Shown here in pieces: positions 32,938 to 40,550 of a DNA stretch of 40,768 bases. A model generated the notes under the pieces. It worked only from the letters and a program-made list of their open reading frames with translations. It was not told the origin of the DNA and made no database searches. The stretch is taken from the NCBI GenBank assembly GCA_934320895.1, contig CAKRFY010000024.1, forward strand, positions 1 through 40,768, read 5' to 3'. Source of the DNA: an uncultured Lachnospiraceae bacterium (GTDB lineage: Bacteria; Bacillota; Clostridia; Lachnospirales; Lachnospiraceae). The translations under genes were made by a program, and so were the position numbers. The first letter of the stretch is position 1. Every line of letters starts with the position of its first letter.

Positions 32938-33782
32938 AGCTGTTTTTCAAGTGTCTCATAACTCCAAAATCTGCTGCGTGAACGGCTGTTTGGGTCATTT
33001 ACTTTTATCTGTCCGTTTTCTGTTTTGGTAAGGACAATAAAGTGGCCTGTTGTTGTAAAATCTCCGGGTCGCACGCTGCATATAATTGGTTCGTTGTTAT
33101 CAAGATGTGAAAATATACTGTTTTTGTTTAGAGGAATTTCTGTTCCTGTTATGCCGAATGAGGATACTCCATCGGTCATGATACTCCATGAGGTGCCAGT
33201 TCCCTCTATATAATATTTATTTTTTTCTGCAAATTTTGCGATTTTATATGGTGTTACTGTTTTGTTGCCTGTAAGTCCTGATATTACCATCGAGAGACAT
33301 GTTGGGGCACAGCCTGATATTCCTATGTCAGAATTTCCATATGATGCATATCCCCAGCGTTTATCCCATTGAATAAGAAGTGGGATGCCTTCTGAAAGTT
33401 CTTTTTCTGTTATGTTTCCGTGTGAAGCATTTGCAGAATCCGGATATCCTTTGACAAAGTCTATCATTTCCGGTGTGTTGCATAGTGATGCGAGGAGACT
33501 TTCAGGGTAGGCGTTTATATTTTTGTATATGTTTTTAAATTCAGGATATTTCTGTGATAATGTGTAAAGTTTACTTTTTACTTCATCTTTGTTTAGTTTG
33601 GCAGGTGTTGCGGCTGGGTATCTGGAGGAAGAATCATTATACGTATCGAGAATATTATAAATGATGCCGGATGCGGTGCTTATGATTTTTGGTGCTGCCC
33701 AGAATACTGTTAAAAATAAAAGTATTGTCAGTGTTAATTTTTGAAATCTTCTTTTTCTTTTTTTGTACCTTTTTGCGTTCAT
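32907..33782 (-). CDS. Secreted or membrane-anchored C39-like cysteine peptidase
   Basis: The product is 291 aa. A very basic N terminus (MNAKRYKKRKRRFQK) precedes one membrane segment (about 17-38), which may be an uncleaved anchor. Residues about 130-290 form a papain-like C39 fold. Cys158 in SGCAPTCLSMV is the nucleophile, His247 in TGHFIVLT the base, and Asn262/Asp263 in VNDPNS complete the site. It lacks the ABC-transporter parts of bacteriocin-exporting C39 proteins, so cleavage of double-glycine leaders is not implied. Strong GGAGGG before the ATG. It lies next to the agr-like genes, so a role in peptide signalling is conceivable but unsupported. Confidence 0.82.
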   Translation of the reverse strand: MNAKRYKKRKRRFQKLTLTILLFLTVFWAAPKIISTASGIIYNILDTYNDSSSRYPAATPAKLNKDEVKSKLYTLSQKYPEFKNIYKNINAYPESLLASLCNTPEMIDFVKGYPDSANASHGNITEKELSEGIPLLIQWDKRWGYASYGNSDIGISGCAPTCLSMVISGLTGNKTVTPYKIAKFAEKNKYYIEGTGTSWSIMTDGVSSFGITGTEIPLNKNSIFSHLDNNEPIICSVRPGDFTTTGHFIVLTKTENGQIKVNDPNSRSRSRFWSYETLEKQLKNLWAFSKS

Positions 33783-33990
33783 AATATTTTCCCTCCTTTG
33801 TATGGTTACATTTTAGCTTATAGGGAAAAATTTTGTTTTAAGAAATTCATACGCAAAACTTACAATAATCTTGCATTTTGTGTAAAAAAATAGACATGTA
33901 TAAGGATTGTTTTAGGGCAGTCAAGGGAAGTGGTATTGCATTTTCGATGAAAAAACTCAAGGAAAATGCGGTGGAGGTGAAAAGTGGGCT

Positions 33991-35313
33991 TTAGTGCTTT
34001 TTGGGTGGGTGAAGTCGTTTTTTCTCATCTATTATAGGAATTACAATGGCGGTGGTGTAAGTATCTTCGGTTAATTCTGTTGCGGTAGTACCAAAATTTT
34101 TTTTGACGGTTCTATATATGTTAGCAGTACCAAAGCCATGTTCAAGTGAGTCAGTAGGTCTGAGATCATCGGGAAGATTTTTTACGCTATTGCAGCAGTC
34201 GATACGGAACTTGTCATAATCGTCTATATAGATGCGTATATCTATCCATCTGTCAGAAGGGTTGATGTGTTTGCAGGCATCGAAACTGTTATCGAGAAGA
34301 TTTCCAAGTATTATACAGAGATCATAATCTTTAACAGGGATTCTCGATGCCTCAAGATTTAAAGCAGTGTTAAATGCAATGGAGTGTTCCTTTGCAAGAT
34401 TTTTATAATTACTTAAAAATGAGTCGATGACAAGATTCCCCGTATTAAAAACGGCATATGTATTTTCGAGTTCTTTATAAGAAATCTCAATATAATCTTT
34501 AAGTTCTGAATATCTCTCTTCTTCAATATATTTTGACATAACAAAATGATGTTTTTTTGTATCGTGTACGACACGACGGGTGCTCTTGTATGCTGCACTA
34601 AGCTGTGAATATTTATCCTGCTGAAAATTAAGCTGCTGTTTGAGTTGCGAGTTTTTTGATTCAAGATTATGAGTATATTTTATGCGCTCAAGAATCAGAT
34701 AGTTTGTTATATTTAAAACTATAATACATAGCAGGATGACTATGTCGTAGGATACAACTGTAGGCGCAACAGATTCATTTGGAGGAATGAATATAAAAAT
34801 TATAAGTGATATAACAGGAGTTGCAAGGCTGAACAGATTATATTCAAAGTCTGATTTTTTATTATTTCCTGAAATCATAGTAAAAATCAGTATAAATAAA
34901 AATAAAATAATTTTTGAACCAAAACTTATAAATGATAACAAAGAGTAGGTGATATGATTTAATGTATCAGGTGTTATGATTCGGATAATCAGCGTGAATG
35001 TATATTCCGAAAGCATTGCAAATAATTGAAAAATAATAGAGTAAATTATTTTTCTAATTAAAGTTGACTGATATAAAAAGCATAGTGCAAAAATAGTGAT
35101 AATGCTCAAAATTGATGTTATAAAAATAGATAAATGTTTTTGTGGTGAATGAAAGCAAATTTGATTTATCATTAAAACGGACTCGGCACATATAAAACTA
35201 ATATAGAATGCAGGGGTAGGAATATTTGATTTTCGTGTATATAAAGTTCTATCTAAATAGACTAAAATTAAAAGCAAGTCAATAATATATGAAAAAATAT
35301 CAAGTAAAGTCAT
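33991..35313 (-). CDS. agrC: AgrC-like quorum-sensing histidine kinase
   Basis: The product is 440 aa. Six to seven membrane segments occupy residues 1-205, the peptide-sensing part. A coiled helix (215-245) leads to the H box RRVVHDTKKHHFVM with His250, the form typical of AgrC/HPK10 kinases. The ATPase has ILGNLLDNSFDACK (Asn338, Asn342) and EHGFGTANIY. It starts inside the stop of agrA (TAATG overlap) with AGGAGG upstream, so the two are translationally coupled. In Agr systems the cyclic peptide made by AgrB from AgrD activates this kinase. A weak stem (33938-33969) follows the gene without a T-run. Confidence 0.9.
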   Translation of the reverse strand: MTLLDIFSYIIDLLLILVYLDRTLYTRKSNIPTPAFYISFICAESVLMINQICFHSPQKHLSIFITSILSIITIFALCFLYQSTLIRKIIYSIIFQLFAMLSEYTFTLIIRIITPDTLNHITYSLLSFISFGSKIILFLFILIFTMISGNNKKSDFEYNLFSLATPVISLIIFIFIPPNESVAPTVVSYDIVILLCIIVLNITNYLILERIKYTHNLESKNSQLKQQLNFQQDKYSQLSAAYKSTRRVVHDTKKHHFVMSKYIEEERYSELKDYIEISYKELENTYAVFNTGNLVIDSFLSNYKNLAKEHSIAFNTALNLEASRIPVKDYDLCIILGNLLDNSFDACKHINPSDRWIDIRIYIDDYDKFRIDCCNSVKNLPDDLRPTDSLEHGFGTANIYRTVKKNFGTTATELTEDTYTTAIVIPIIDEKKRLHPPKKH

Positions 35314-36056
35314 TAGAACCTCCTGGAATTATGTAATATCATTTGTTTTTGATAGGCAGTTTCAATATCTTTTTTCATGCGGCGGCTCAGAGGCAGTATA
35401 TCGGAATTATCCATAATAAGCTCAGAACCGGAAAAATAATGTATGTGTGTAAGATTTGTAATGAAACTATTGTGACATTTTTTGAAAGGAAGATGACTTA
35501 ACCTTTGTGCCCAGTCTTTTATAGTTCCCCTTGTCGATATTTTTCTGTCTGTAAGGCAGAAATTTAATAATTTTTTTCTTGAATCTATATTTTCAATATA
35601 TAAAACATCATTAAAATTAACTACTTCCGAAATTTTATCAATGCTGTCTATCGTAAAGTAACAGTCATTATCGTTCATGTCAAGACGAATTTCATCAAGA
35701 ATGGAAAAAAGTGTGTTGCGGCTTACTGGTTTTTGCAGATAATTGTATGGATGTACTTTAAAACTTTCGTGCATATATTCGGGATAACTGCTTATAAAAA
35801 CGATAAAGACATGGCGGTCTATACTTGATCGTATTATTGATGCAAGTTCAATCCCGTTTAATCCGGGCATTTCTATATCAAGAAAAAGAATCTGAAAATC
35901 TCCTGAGTTTTTGAAGTTAGAAAGCAGATTGTTTCCATCCTTAAAAGAGGAGATTGTAAAATCAGTATTGCGTTCAAACTGGTAATTTAAAATTAATTTT
36001 ATTGTTTCTTCCGTAAATATTGAATCATCGTCACAGATAGCTATTTTATAGTTCAT
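35313..36056 (-). CDS. agrA: AgrA-like LytTR response regulator
   Basis: The product is 247 aa. The receiver has the acidic residues in ICDDD, phosphoacceptor Asp60 (LDIEMPGLNG) and Lys in LQKPVS. The C-terminal LytTR domain (about 140-240) contains LYIENIDSRKKLLNFCL, the basic stretch FKKCHNSFITNLTHI and LPLSRRMKKDIE. LytTR proteins bind two direct half-sites about 21 bp apart, as found at 36734-36764 and 36782-36812. GGAGGG precedes the ATG. It is the middle gene of agrB-agrA-agrC, so the regulator comes before the kinase, the reverse of the Staphylococcus order. Confidence 0.9.
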   Translation of the reverse strand: MNYKIAICDDDSIFTEETIKLILNYQFERNTDFTISSFKDGNNLLSNFKNSGDFQILFLDIEMPGLNGIELASIIRSSIDRHVFIVFISSYPEYMHESFKVHPYNYLQKPVSRNTLFSILDEIRLDMNDNDCYFTIDSIDKISEVVNFNDVLYIENIDSRKKLLNFCLTDRKISTRGTIKDWAQRLSHLPFKKCHNSFITNLTHIHYFSGSELIMDNSDILPLSRRMKKDIETAYQKQMILHNSRRF

Positions 36057-36072
36057 AAAAAAGTCCCTCCAA

Positions 36073-36651
36073 TTACCTGAAGTTTGTAAGTTTGCCTATA
36101 ATTTGATTTGTTGGAACAATAAGTAAACATGCATTTATCATAAGGTAATATTGTGGCATTTCATTGTACATGAATAATGCATATAAAATTGAAATAAAAC
36201 ACAAAAAGCTAAAACACAATTTTTTTAATTTACTCTTTATGGCATATGAAAGTCTGTTGTTTTTATGGTCTACAGGTGATAATAATACTACAATAGTACA
36301 ACACATTATGTAACATATAGCAAGAAAAGTTAAAGGAAAAATATTTAACAGTTTGTAATTAAATAGTGTAACAATAAATAGGGTATATGATATAATACTA
36401 CATCTTATACGAGTGGAAGCGTGGGCACCGCCTACCATCATTTTTAATGGAATGATAATTATACAGAATAGAAAAGATGGGATAAAACGGTTAAAAATAA
36501 TTCCGAAGACAAGCAGTGTCAGAGGGAAAAGTATAGTGTCGATTGCGTATTCAAAACAGTATATATAAGATGCCTGGTCTTTTGTGTTTATAATTCCTGT
36601 TTCTATAAAATAATCAGTTATGTGTATTGCGGCAGTGTTTGATATTTTCAT
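36073..36651 (-). CDS. agrB: AgrB-like autoinducer-processing membrane peptidase
   Basis: The product is 192 aa. I start it at 36651, where GAGG lies six bases upstream. This places the catalytic pair at His77 and Cys84 (GGAHAST-RIRC), the numbers of Staphylococcus aureus AgrB. An in-frame ATG at 36663 has no site. About five membrane segments are present. AgrB cuts the AgrD tail and forms the thiolactone ring. The C-terminal half is more hydrophobic, and no truncation is seen. The gene leads the leftward operon from the shared operator region, while its peptide substrate gene (36940-37113) runs the opposite way. Confidence 0.92.
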   Translation of the reverse strand: MKISNTAAIHITDYFIETGIINTKDQASYIYCFEYAIDTILFPLTLLVFGIIFNRFIPSFLFCIIIIPLKMMVGGAHASTRIRCSIISYTLFIVTLFNYKLLNIFPLTFLAICYIMCCTIVVLLSPVDHKNNRLSYAIKSKLKKLCFSFLCFISILYALFMYNEMPQYYLMINACLLIVPTNQIIGKLTNFR

Positions 36652-36695
36652 AGTCAACCTCATTTCTAGTTTACTTTGTTTACATGTAATTAATA

Positions 36696-36850
36696 ATTAT
36701 ACATTAAAAAAGAGTATTTGTGCGGTATAAATTGAAAAGTGGTCAGATTTTAGAGAAAAGTGGTAAAAAATATATAAATTTACCACTTTTCATTAAAATT
36801 CGACCACTTTTCGGTCTTTTTGGTTTTTGAATAATAAAAGATGTTATAGT
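36696..36850. promoter_or_regulatory. Divergent LytTR operator and promoters of the agr-like circuit
   Basis: GAAAAGTGGT occurs at 36734-36743 and 36755-36764; its complement ACCACTTTTC occurs at 36782-36791 and 36803-36812. Within each pair the half-sites are exactly 21 bp apart, two helical turns, as for AgrA-type LytTR sites. The pairs are mirror images. Leftward, the gap from the operator to TATAAT (36701-36696) is 32 bp; rightward, the gap to TATAGT (36845-36850) is also 32 bp. Neither promoter has a good -35, as expected for activated promoters. The inner half-sites also form a perfect 13-bp inverted repeat (36755-36767 with 36779-36791). Confidence 0.85.
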
Positions 36851-36939
36851 TTGGAATGTACCAAAGTTAACAAACTAAAAGTACAAAATTAATCTGATAA
36901 AGGTTCGGGAAGACCGAATTCAGAGTACAGGGGAAGGAG

Positions 36940-37113
36940 ATGAAAACTTTGAAAAAACTTAGAGAAGTTATCAAGGAGCATGGTAAGAAAATCTGTGAAA
37001 TGGCAGTAAATGTTGCGACTGTTTCACAGTCAAGTTGTCACTATATGATGTATGAACCTGAACAGCCTGATGGATTGAAGGAGTTTATGAATAATCATGC
37101 TAAAGAAGGATGA
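36940..37113 (+). CDS. agrD: AgrD-like cyclic autoinducer precursor
   Basis: The product is 57 aa with the AgrD plan. An amphipathic basic N-terminal helix (MKTLKKLREVIKEHGKKI) and a short hydrophobic part (MAVNVATV) precede the core SSCHYMM and the acidic tail YEPEQPDGLKEF. Aligning with Staphylococcus (CDFIM-DEVEVP) and Listeria (CFMFV-YEPKSP), the ring should join Cys33 to Met37, with Ser/Gln residues as the exocyclic tail. The ATG follows GGGGAAGGAG; a TTG at 36949 is an alternative start giving a 54-residue product. It runs divergently from agrB. A small hairpin TTCGG-GAAGA-CCGAA lies in the leader. The mature peptide length is inference. Confidence 0.88.
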   Translation: MKTLKKLREVIKEHGKKICEMAVNVATVSQSSCHYMMYEPEQPDGLKEFMNNHAKEG

Positions 37114-37437
37114 AAATGTTGTGTTAGATAAATGACACATTTTTATTACCTTGTGTAATTAGGTAGGGAGACGAAATGGATTTTTAGTTTTTTAATTCTT
37201 AGGTTAGGTAATTGCGAAACTGATAATTAAATTTACCATAAGGAGTCCTATTTGAGGGGAAAGGAGCTAAAAATGAATAGTACCTTGCTTACTGGCAAAA
37301 ATTAGGCACGCTTAATAAAGTCATATGTATTTTATGACTATTGTTCATGGCAATGGCTAATTTAATTGAGAAACAATTTAACCAAATCCCTTATTTTAAG
37401 GGAAAAGAGACTGAATTATGTAGGGGGAATAATTATT
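37114..37437 (+). other. Intergenic region between agrD and the bacteriocin-like gene
   Basis: A weak terminator-like stem TGTGTTA (37120-37126) with TGACACA (37133-37139) and TTTTATT follows agrD. Further hairpins are AGTCATA (37319-37325) with TATGACT (37333-37339) and TCCCTTA-TTT-TAAGGGA (37387-37403). No second copy of the GAAAAGTGGT half-site is present. No convincing promoter was found, so the next gene may depend on read-through from agrD or on a non-consensus promoter. Confidence 0.5.
37273..37305 (+). CDS. Possible 10-residue leader peptide
   Basis: ATG 37273 follows AAGGAG at ideal spacing (six bases) and opens a frame encoding MNSTLLTGKN. The ribosome site is much better than chance in this non-coding stretch, and two hairpins follow before the bacteriocin-like gene. 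It could be a leader peptide or the remnant of a lost small gene. Expression is unproven. Confidence 0.3.
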   Translation: MNSTLLTGKN

Positions 37438-37764
37438 ATGAAAATAAAATTAAAAAAATCTATTGGTACAATGTTAGTTGTTGGAATTCTTACTTTGGGA
37501 GGTGTTAATACAGCATATGCTGCAAGTTTTGGCAATTCCTTAAATGGAGCTTCGAGTGAAGAGGTTCTTCAAATAAGATATAATGGGGCTGCATGGAATT
37601 ACTCTAAATCGGGATACAAAAACGCATCTTTTAAATATACTAGAGATGGCAGAACTCTTCTTAGCAGGACTGCTACTAATGGGAAAGTTACGGGGTCAGT
37701 TTGGGATGATTTAAGGTGGGGTAATAAATATGTTACACATTTTTCATGGAATCATCAAAAATAG
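37438..37764 (+). CDS. Secreted lactococcin 972-family bacteriocin-like peptide
   Basis: The product is 108 aa from ATG 37438 (AGGGGG ten bases upstream); an in-frame upstream start at 37366 has no site. A standard signal peptide (MKIKLKKS, hydrophobic core, VNTAYA) would be cut after residue 28, leaving about 80 residues. The mature part has NGAAWNYSKSGYKNASFKY and RTATNGKVTGSVWDDLRWG. Its aromatic and Ser/Thr/Gly-rich pattern resembles lactococcin 972-type bacteriocins (W-x-Y near the start, no cysteines), which act at the cell wall. The resemblance is moderate; the membrane/ABC module downstream is the stronger argument. It is adjacent to the agr-like genes. Confidence 0.6.
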   Translation: MKIKLKKSIGTMLVVGILTLGGVNTAYAASFGNSLNGASSEEVLQIRYNGAAWNYSKSGYKNASFKYTRDGRTLLSRTATNGKVTGSVWDDLRWGNKYVTHFSWNHQK

Positions 37765-37812
37765 TTATTAGTTTAGCTTGACAAAAAATTATATGTACTA
37801 ATTGTACAGAAA

Positions 37813-37855
37813 TGGGCATCTCGATAATTAAAAGGTCAAGATGTCCACCATTTTT
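37813..37855 (+). terminator. Probable terminator after the bacteriocin-like gene
   Basis: TGGGCATCT (37813-37821) pairs with AGATGTCCA (37839-37847), one G-U pair, then TTTTT at 37851-37855. It may be leaky, allowing some expression of the downstream module. Confidence 0.6.
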
Positions 37856-38071
37856 GAGTAAAGATTAGAAGTGTAATTTAAAAGTATATAGAATTCTCAA
37901 TTTTATTTAATACGAATTTAAAAGATATTAAATTAGAAAGTGAATTAATTGAATGTTGTAAAAATTCAAAATATTCATAACACATTTTGAAGGAAATATG
38001 ACAAAAAGATTATAACTGTAATTCAATATATAGTATCAGTTATATATTGATTAAAATTTTAAGGAGCAGAT
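37856..38071 (+). other. AT-rich intergenic region before the ABC module
   Basis: Very AT-rich. A 9-bp inverted repeat CAATATATA (38024-38032) with TATATATTG (38041-38049) lies just upstream of the AAGGAG site of the next gene. No LytTR half-sites of the GAAAAGTGGT type are visible and no strong promoter was recognised. Confidence 0.4.
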
Positions 38072-38518
38072 ATGGGAAAATCTTTATTTAGAGTTACCGA
38101 TATATTGGAACTATGTATTATCTATATGTTTATGTTTTTTCTGAATGTTTTATTTGATTATGTAAAGACCATCGATATTGATTCTTATATCTTAAAAGCC
38201 TTTTTGAAAAATTTTATGGATTATCAGACATTAATTATTTTTTTGTTTACATTGATTGTGCTGGTTTTTCACTATCAGATGCTACATAGAAAGAAAACAG
38301 AAATATATTGTAGAATACTTGTAGGAGATACTATATTTAATATTGCTATCCGGTATTTAATAGATTGCCTTATGATTTTAGGAGTTGTTTATCTTTTATT
38401 TACTTTTTTGAATTGTTATTTGAAACTCAAGATAACCAGTAATCTTTACCTTGTTTTGATCTTTATCATATATATATTAATTAGTGAAAGTCAGGTGTGG
38501 AGATATGAAAATTTATAA
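38072..38518 (+). CDS. Small polytopic membrane protein of the bacteriocin-associated module
   Basis: The product is 148 aa with about four membrane segments (near 10-30, 52-70, 92-112 and 122-140) and short loops. AAGGAG lies five bases before the ATG. It overlaps the next gene by 14 bases in another frame. Its size and position suggest the N-terminal half of the large membrane protein that accompanies lactococcin 972-type bacteriocins (DUF1430-like), here encoded separately. Alternatively it is a distinct accessory subunit. No catalytic motif is seen. Its codons are more AT-rich than those of the genes to the left. Confidence 0.6.
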   Translation: MGKSLFRVTDILELCIIYMFMFFLNVLFDYVKTIDIDSYILKAFLKNFMDYQTLIIFLFTLIVLVFHYQMLHRKKTEIYCRILVGDTIFNIAIRYLIDCLMILGVVYLLFTFLNCYLKLKITSNLYLVLIFIIYILISESQVWRYENL

Positions 38519-39728
38519 ATTTTTTATTACAAAAATATTTTTAAGAAAAGTATTGCTTAGTATAACTATGATTATATTACTTTTTATGGCAAATTATACA
38601 ACATTTATTGCTGCTCGTTCAATTCTGTCAACTTTTCAAGGATATTGTGAAATGAGTCGTATAAATCAGAGAGGTAATTATATCGCCAATCTGAATCCAG
38701 ATAGTAATGTGGATATTGATTCAATCAAGGAAAATGGAGCACAAAAAGTATATGATTATTTAAATAAAAATTTTAAGTATGCTTTTTATACAGATGGATT
38801 TATAGTGTCATTACCACACTTTAAGAATATGGAGATTTCATTAAGCTATATGAATAGAGAGTATTATGGGTTGAATAAATTTGAAATTTCCAAAGGAAAG
38901 GATCTGGATTTTGATTATCAATTTGGTAAAAGTAAGGAATTGCCTGTTTTGGTGGGAAAAGGCTTAAGCAAGGAGTATCCGATAGGTTCGACAATAAAGA
39001 TTAAAGATCCTGTTATTGAGCAGCCATTGACTTTAAGAGTTAGAGGTATTTTAAAACAAAATGCTTGTCATTCCAATTATTATGCTCTCAATTCAAAGAA
39101 CTATTATAATTTTTCAATTTTTGTTCCTGTTAATAATGAATTTATTAAAAATGCTAATATCGACCTTAAATTAAATGGTTTAATGGATGTTATTATTATC
39201 AAAACGACAAAAGAAAAAATAAAAGAGTTAAGTAAGGTGATAAATGATAACCTTAATTTGAAATTTGACTTTTTTAGTCAACAGGAAAACTTTGATTATT
39301 TTAATGAATACTATTTATATTCTTTAAAAATCATAGCTATGACAACTCTGGTTTTGATTATAGTGATAACTTGCCTGTCTATTTGGAATGCATTAGTCAG
39401 TGTTAGGTTAATGATAAAAGACTTTACAATTAATTTGTTGGTTGGATTAAGCTATTCAAAGTTAAAAGGGATATTTTACAAATATTTTAGGATAATGTTT
39501 TTTGTTAATTTGATAGTGATTTTTATAATCACTGCTTACAATAGATATGGTTGTTGGCTGAGAAAAGATGCAACTTTTGCAACTTATGGATTGTTTGGTT
39601 TGATAGGAATGGATTGGTGTTCTTTATTGATAGTATTTATTTCTGACATTATTATTGGGAAGATTATTGTTGGTAATATGTTAAGAAAGATTAAAAAGAT
39701 TCCGATTTCTTTGGGGGTATTGCAATGA
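38505..39728 (+). CDS. MacB/FtsX-type ABC transporter permease
   Basis: The product is 407 aa from ATG 38505 (AGGTG seven bases upstream); a GTG at 38484 is in frame but poorly placed. The topology is one N-terminal membrane segment (about 10-33), a large extracytoplasmic domain (about 40-265) and three C-terminal segments (about 275-300, 325-345 and 360-385). That is the MacB/FtsX fold. Such permeases work by transmitting force across the membrane or exporting or expelling peptides. The ATPase gene overlaps its stop by four bases (ATGA), so the two form one transporter. In lactococcin 972-like loci this pair is thought to give immunity or export. Confidence 0.75.
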   Translation: MKIYKFFITKIFLRKVLLSITMIILLFMANYTTFIAARSILSTFQGYCEMSRINQRGNYIANLNPDSNVDIDSIKENGAQKVYDYLNKNFKYAFYTDGFIVSLPHFKNMEISLSYMNREYYGLNKFEISKGKDLDFDYQFGKSKELPVLVGKGLSKEYPIGSTIKIKDPVIEQPLTLRVRGILKQNACHSNYYALNSKNYYNFSIFVPVNNEFIKNANIDLKLNGLMDVIIIKTTKEKIKELSKVINDNLNLKFDFFSQQENFDYFNEYYLYSLKIIAMTTLVLIIVITCLSIWNALVSVRLMIKDFTINLLVGLSYSKLKGIFYKYFRIMFFVNLIVIFIITAYNRYGCWLRKDATFATYGLFGLIGMDWCSLLIVFISDIIIGKIIVGNMLRKIKKIPISLGVLQ

Positions 39729-40393
39729 TGAAAATTATAGATTTAAATATCAGGAGAAAAGTATATAAAAATAAAAAAGCACAGCTTTCAATATTGAATG
39801 ATTTTAAGCTTGAAGTTAATACTGGCGAAAGGATTGCAATTGTAGGAGAGTCAGGAGTAGGAAAGAGTTCATTACTTAATATTATAGGGTTGTTAGATAA
39901 AGATTATGATGGTGATTATTCTCTTTTTGGTTTGCCTACAGGTCATTTGAGTGAGAAGGAGTCTGCCAAATGGCGAAATGAAAAAATTGGTTTTGTTCTT
40001 CAGGAATCTGCATTAATTAACTCTTTAACGATTGAAGATAATATTAGATTACCTTTGCTTTATGCTAATCATTGCAAAAAAGCTTTTAAAGCGGATGAGT
40101 TTGAAAATGTGATCAATACGATTGGAATTAAATCTATATTGAAAAAAAAGCCACAGGAATGTTCAGGAGGTCAAAGATCAAGAGCGGTATTTGCAAGGGG
40201 GATAATAATGAACCCTGAAATTATTTTGTCAGATGAACCTACAGCGTCTTTAGATATGAATAACAGAGAAAAAATTATAAATTTACTTTTTAAAATGAAT
40301 AAACAATTTAATACTACGATTATTACTGTAACACATGATTTAGAAATAGCAAATCGTCACGATAGAGTAATTCGTATTGAAAGGGGGATGTAA
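39725..40393 (+). CDS. ABC transporter ATP-binding protein
   Basis: The product is 222 aa, the size of MacB/LolD-type ATPases. Walker A is GESGVGKSS, the Q-loop VLQES, the signature ECSGGQRSRAVFARG (Cys replaces the usual Leu of LSGGQ), Walker B EIILSDEPTASLD and the H-loop VTHD. Its ATG overlaps the stop of the permease gene (ATGA), implying translational coupling. Together with the permease and the small membrane proteins on either side it forms the ABC module next to the bacteriocin-like gene, probably for producer immunity or peptide handling. Confidence 0.9.
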   Translation: MMKIIDLNIRRKVYKNKKAQLSILNDFKLEVNTGERIAIVGESGVGKSSLLNIIGLLDKDYDGDYSLFGLPTGHLSEKESAKWRNEKIGFVLQESALINSLTIEDNIRLPLLYANHCKKAFKADEFENVINTIGIKSILKKKPQECSGGQRSRAVFARGIIMNPEIILSDEPTASLDMNNREKIINLLFKMNKQFNTTIITVTHDLEIANRHDRVIRIERGM

Positions 40394-40394
40394 A

Positions 40395-40550
40395 ATGGGG
40401 CTTCTTATTATTATTATTTCAATGTTACTAGGAATATTTTTGATTGCTATGGGGATTTTTCGAGGAAAATATAAATATTGGCGTATAATATTCATTTTGT
40501 TCGGAATAATATTTATTTTTATTGCAGTTTATTTAGGACTTCCTAAATAA
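40395..40550 (+). CDS. Small two-helix membrane protein at the end of the ABC module
   Basis: The product is 51 aa. Two hydrophobic stretches (about residues 3-22 and 30-49) flank a basic loop FRGKYKYWR, so it should be a membrane hairpin. The ATG lies one base after the stop of the ATPase gene, and AGGGGG lies inside the end of that gene, so the two are coupled. Small membrane proteins of this kind can be immunity factors or transporter accessory subunits, but this one is unrecognised. Confidence 0.65.
   Translation: MGLLIIIISMLLGIFLIAMGIFRGKYKYWRIIFILFGIIFIFIAVYLGLPK

Noticed and set aside
32907..33782. Bacteriocin-exporting C39 peptidase
   Set aside because: The peptidase-like domain stands alone with no transporter parts, and no double-glycine leader is present on the nearby peptide, which has a standard signal peptide.
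33979..33988. GAAAAGTGGG near the end of agrC, like a LytTR half-site
   Set aside because: No partner half-site lies 21 bp away on either side and no promoter is near; probably chance.
33896..33994. A 32-codon frame downstream of agrC (MYKDCFRAVKGSG...)
   Set aside because: No ribosome site precedes the ATG, and it runs into the end of agrC on the other strand.
38484..38504. GTG start for the permease gene at 38484
   Set aside because: ATG 38505 has AGGTG seven bases upstream; the GTG lacks a good site and increases the overlap with the previous gene.
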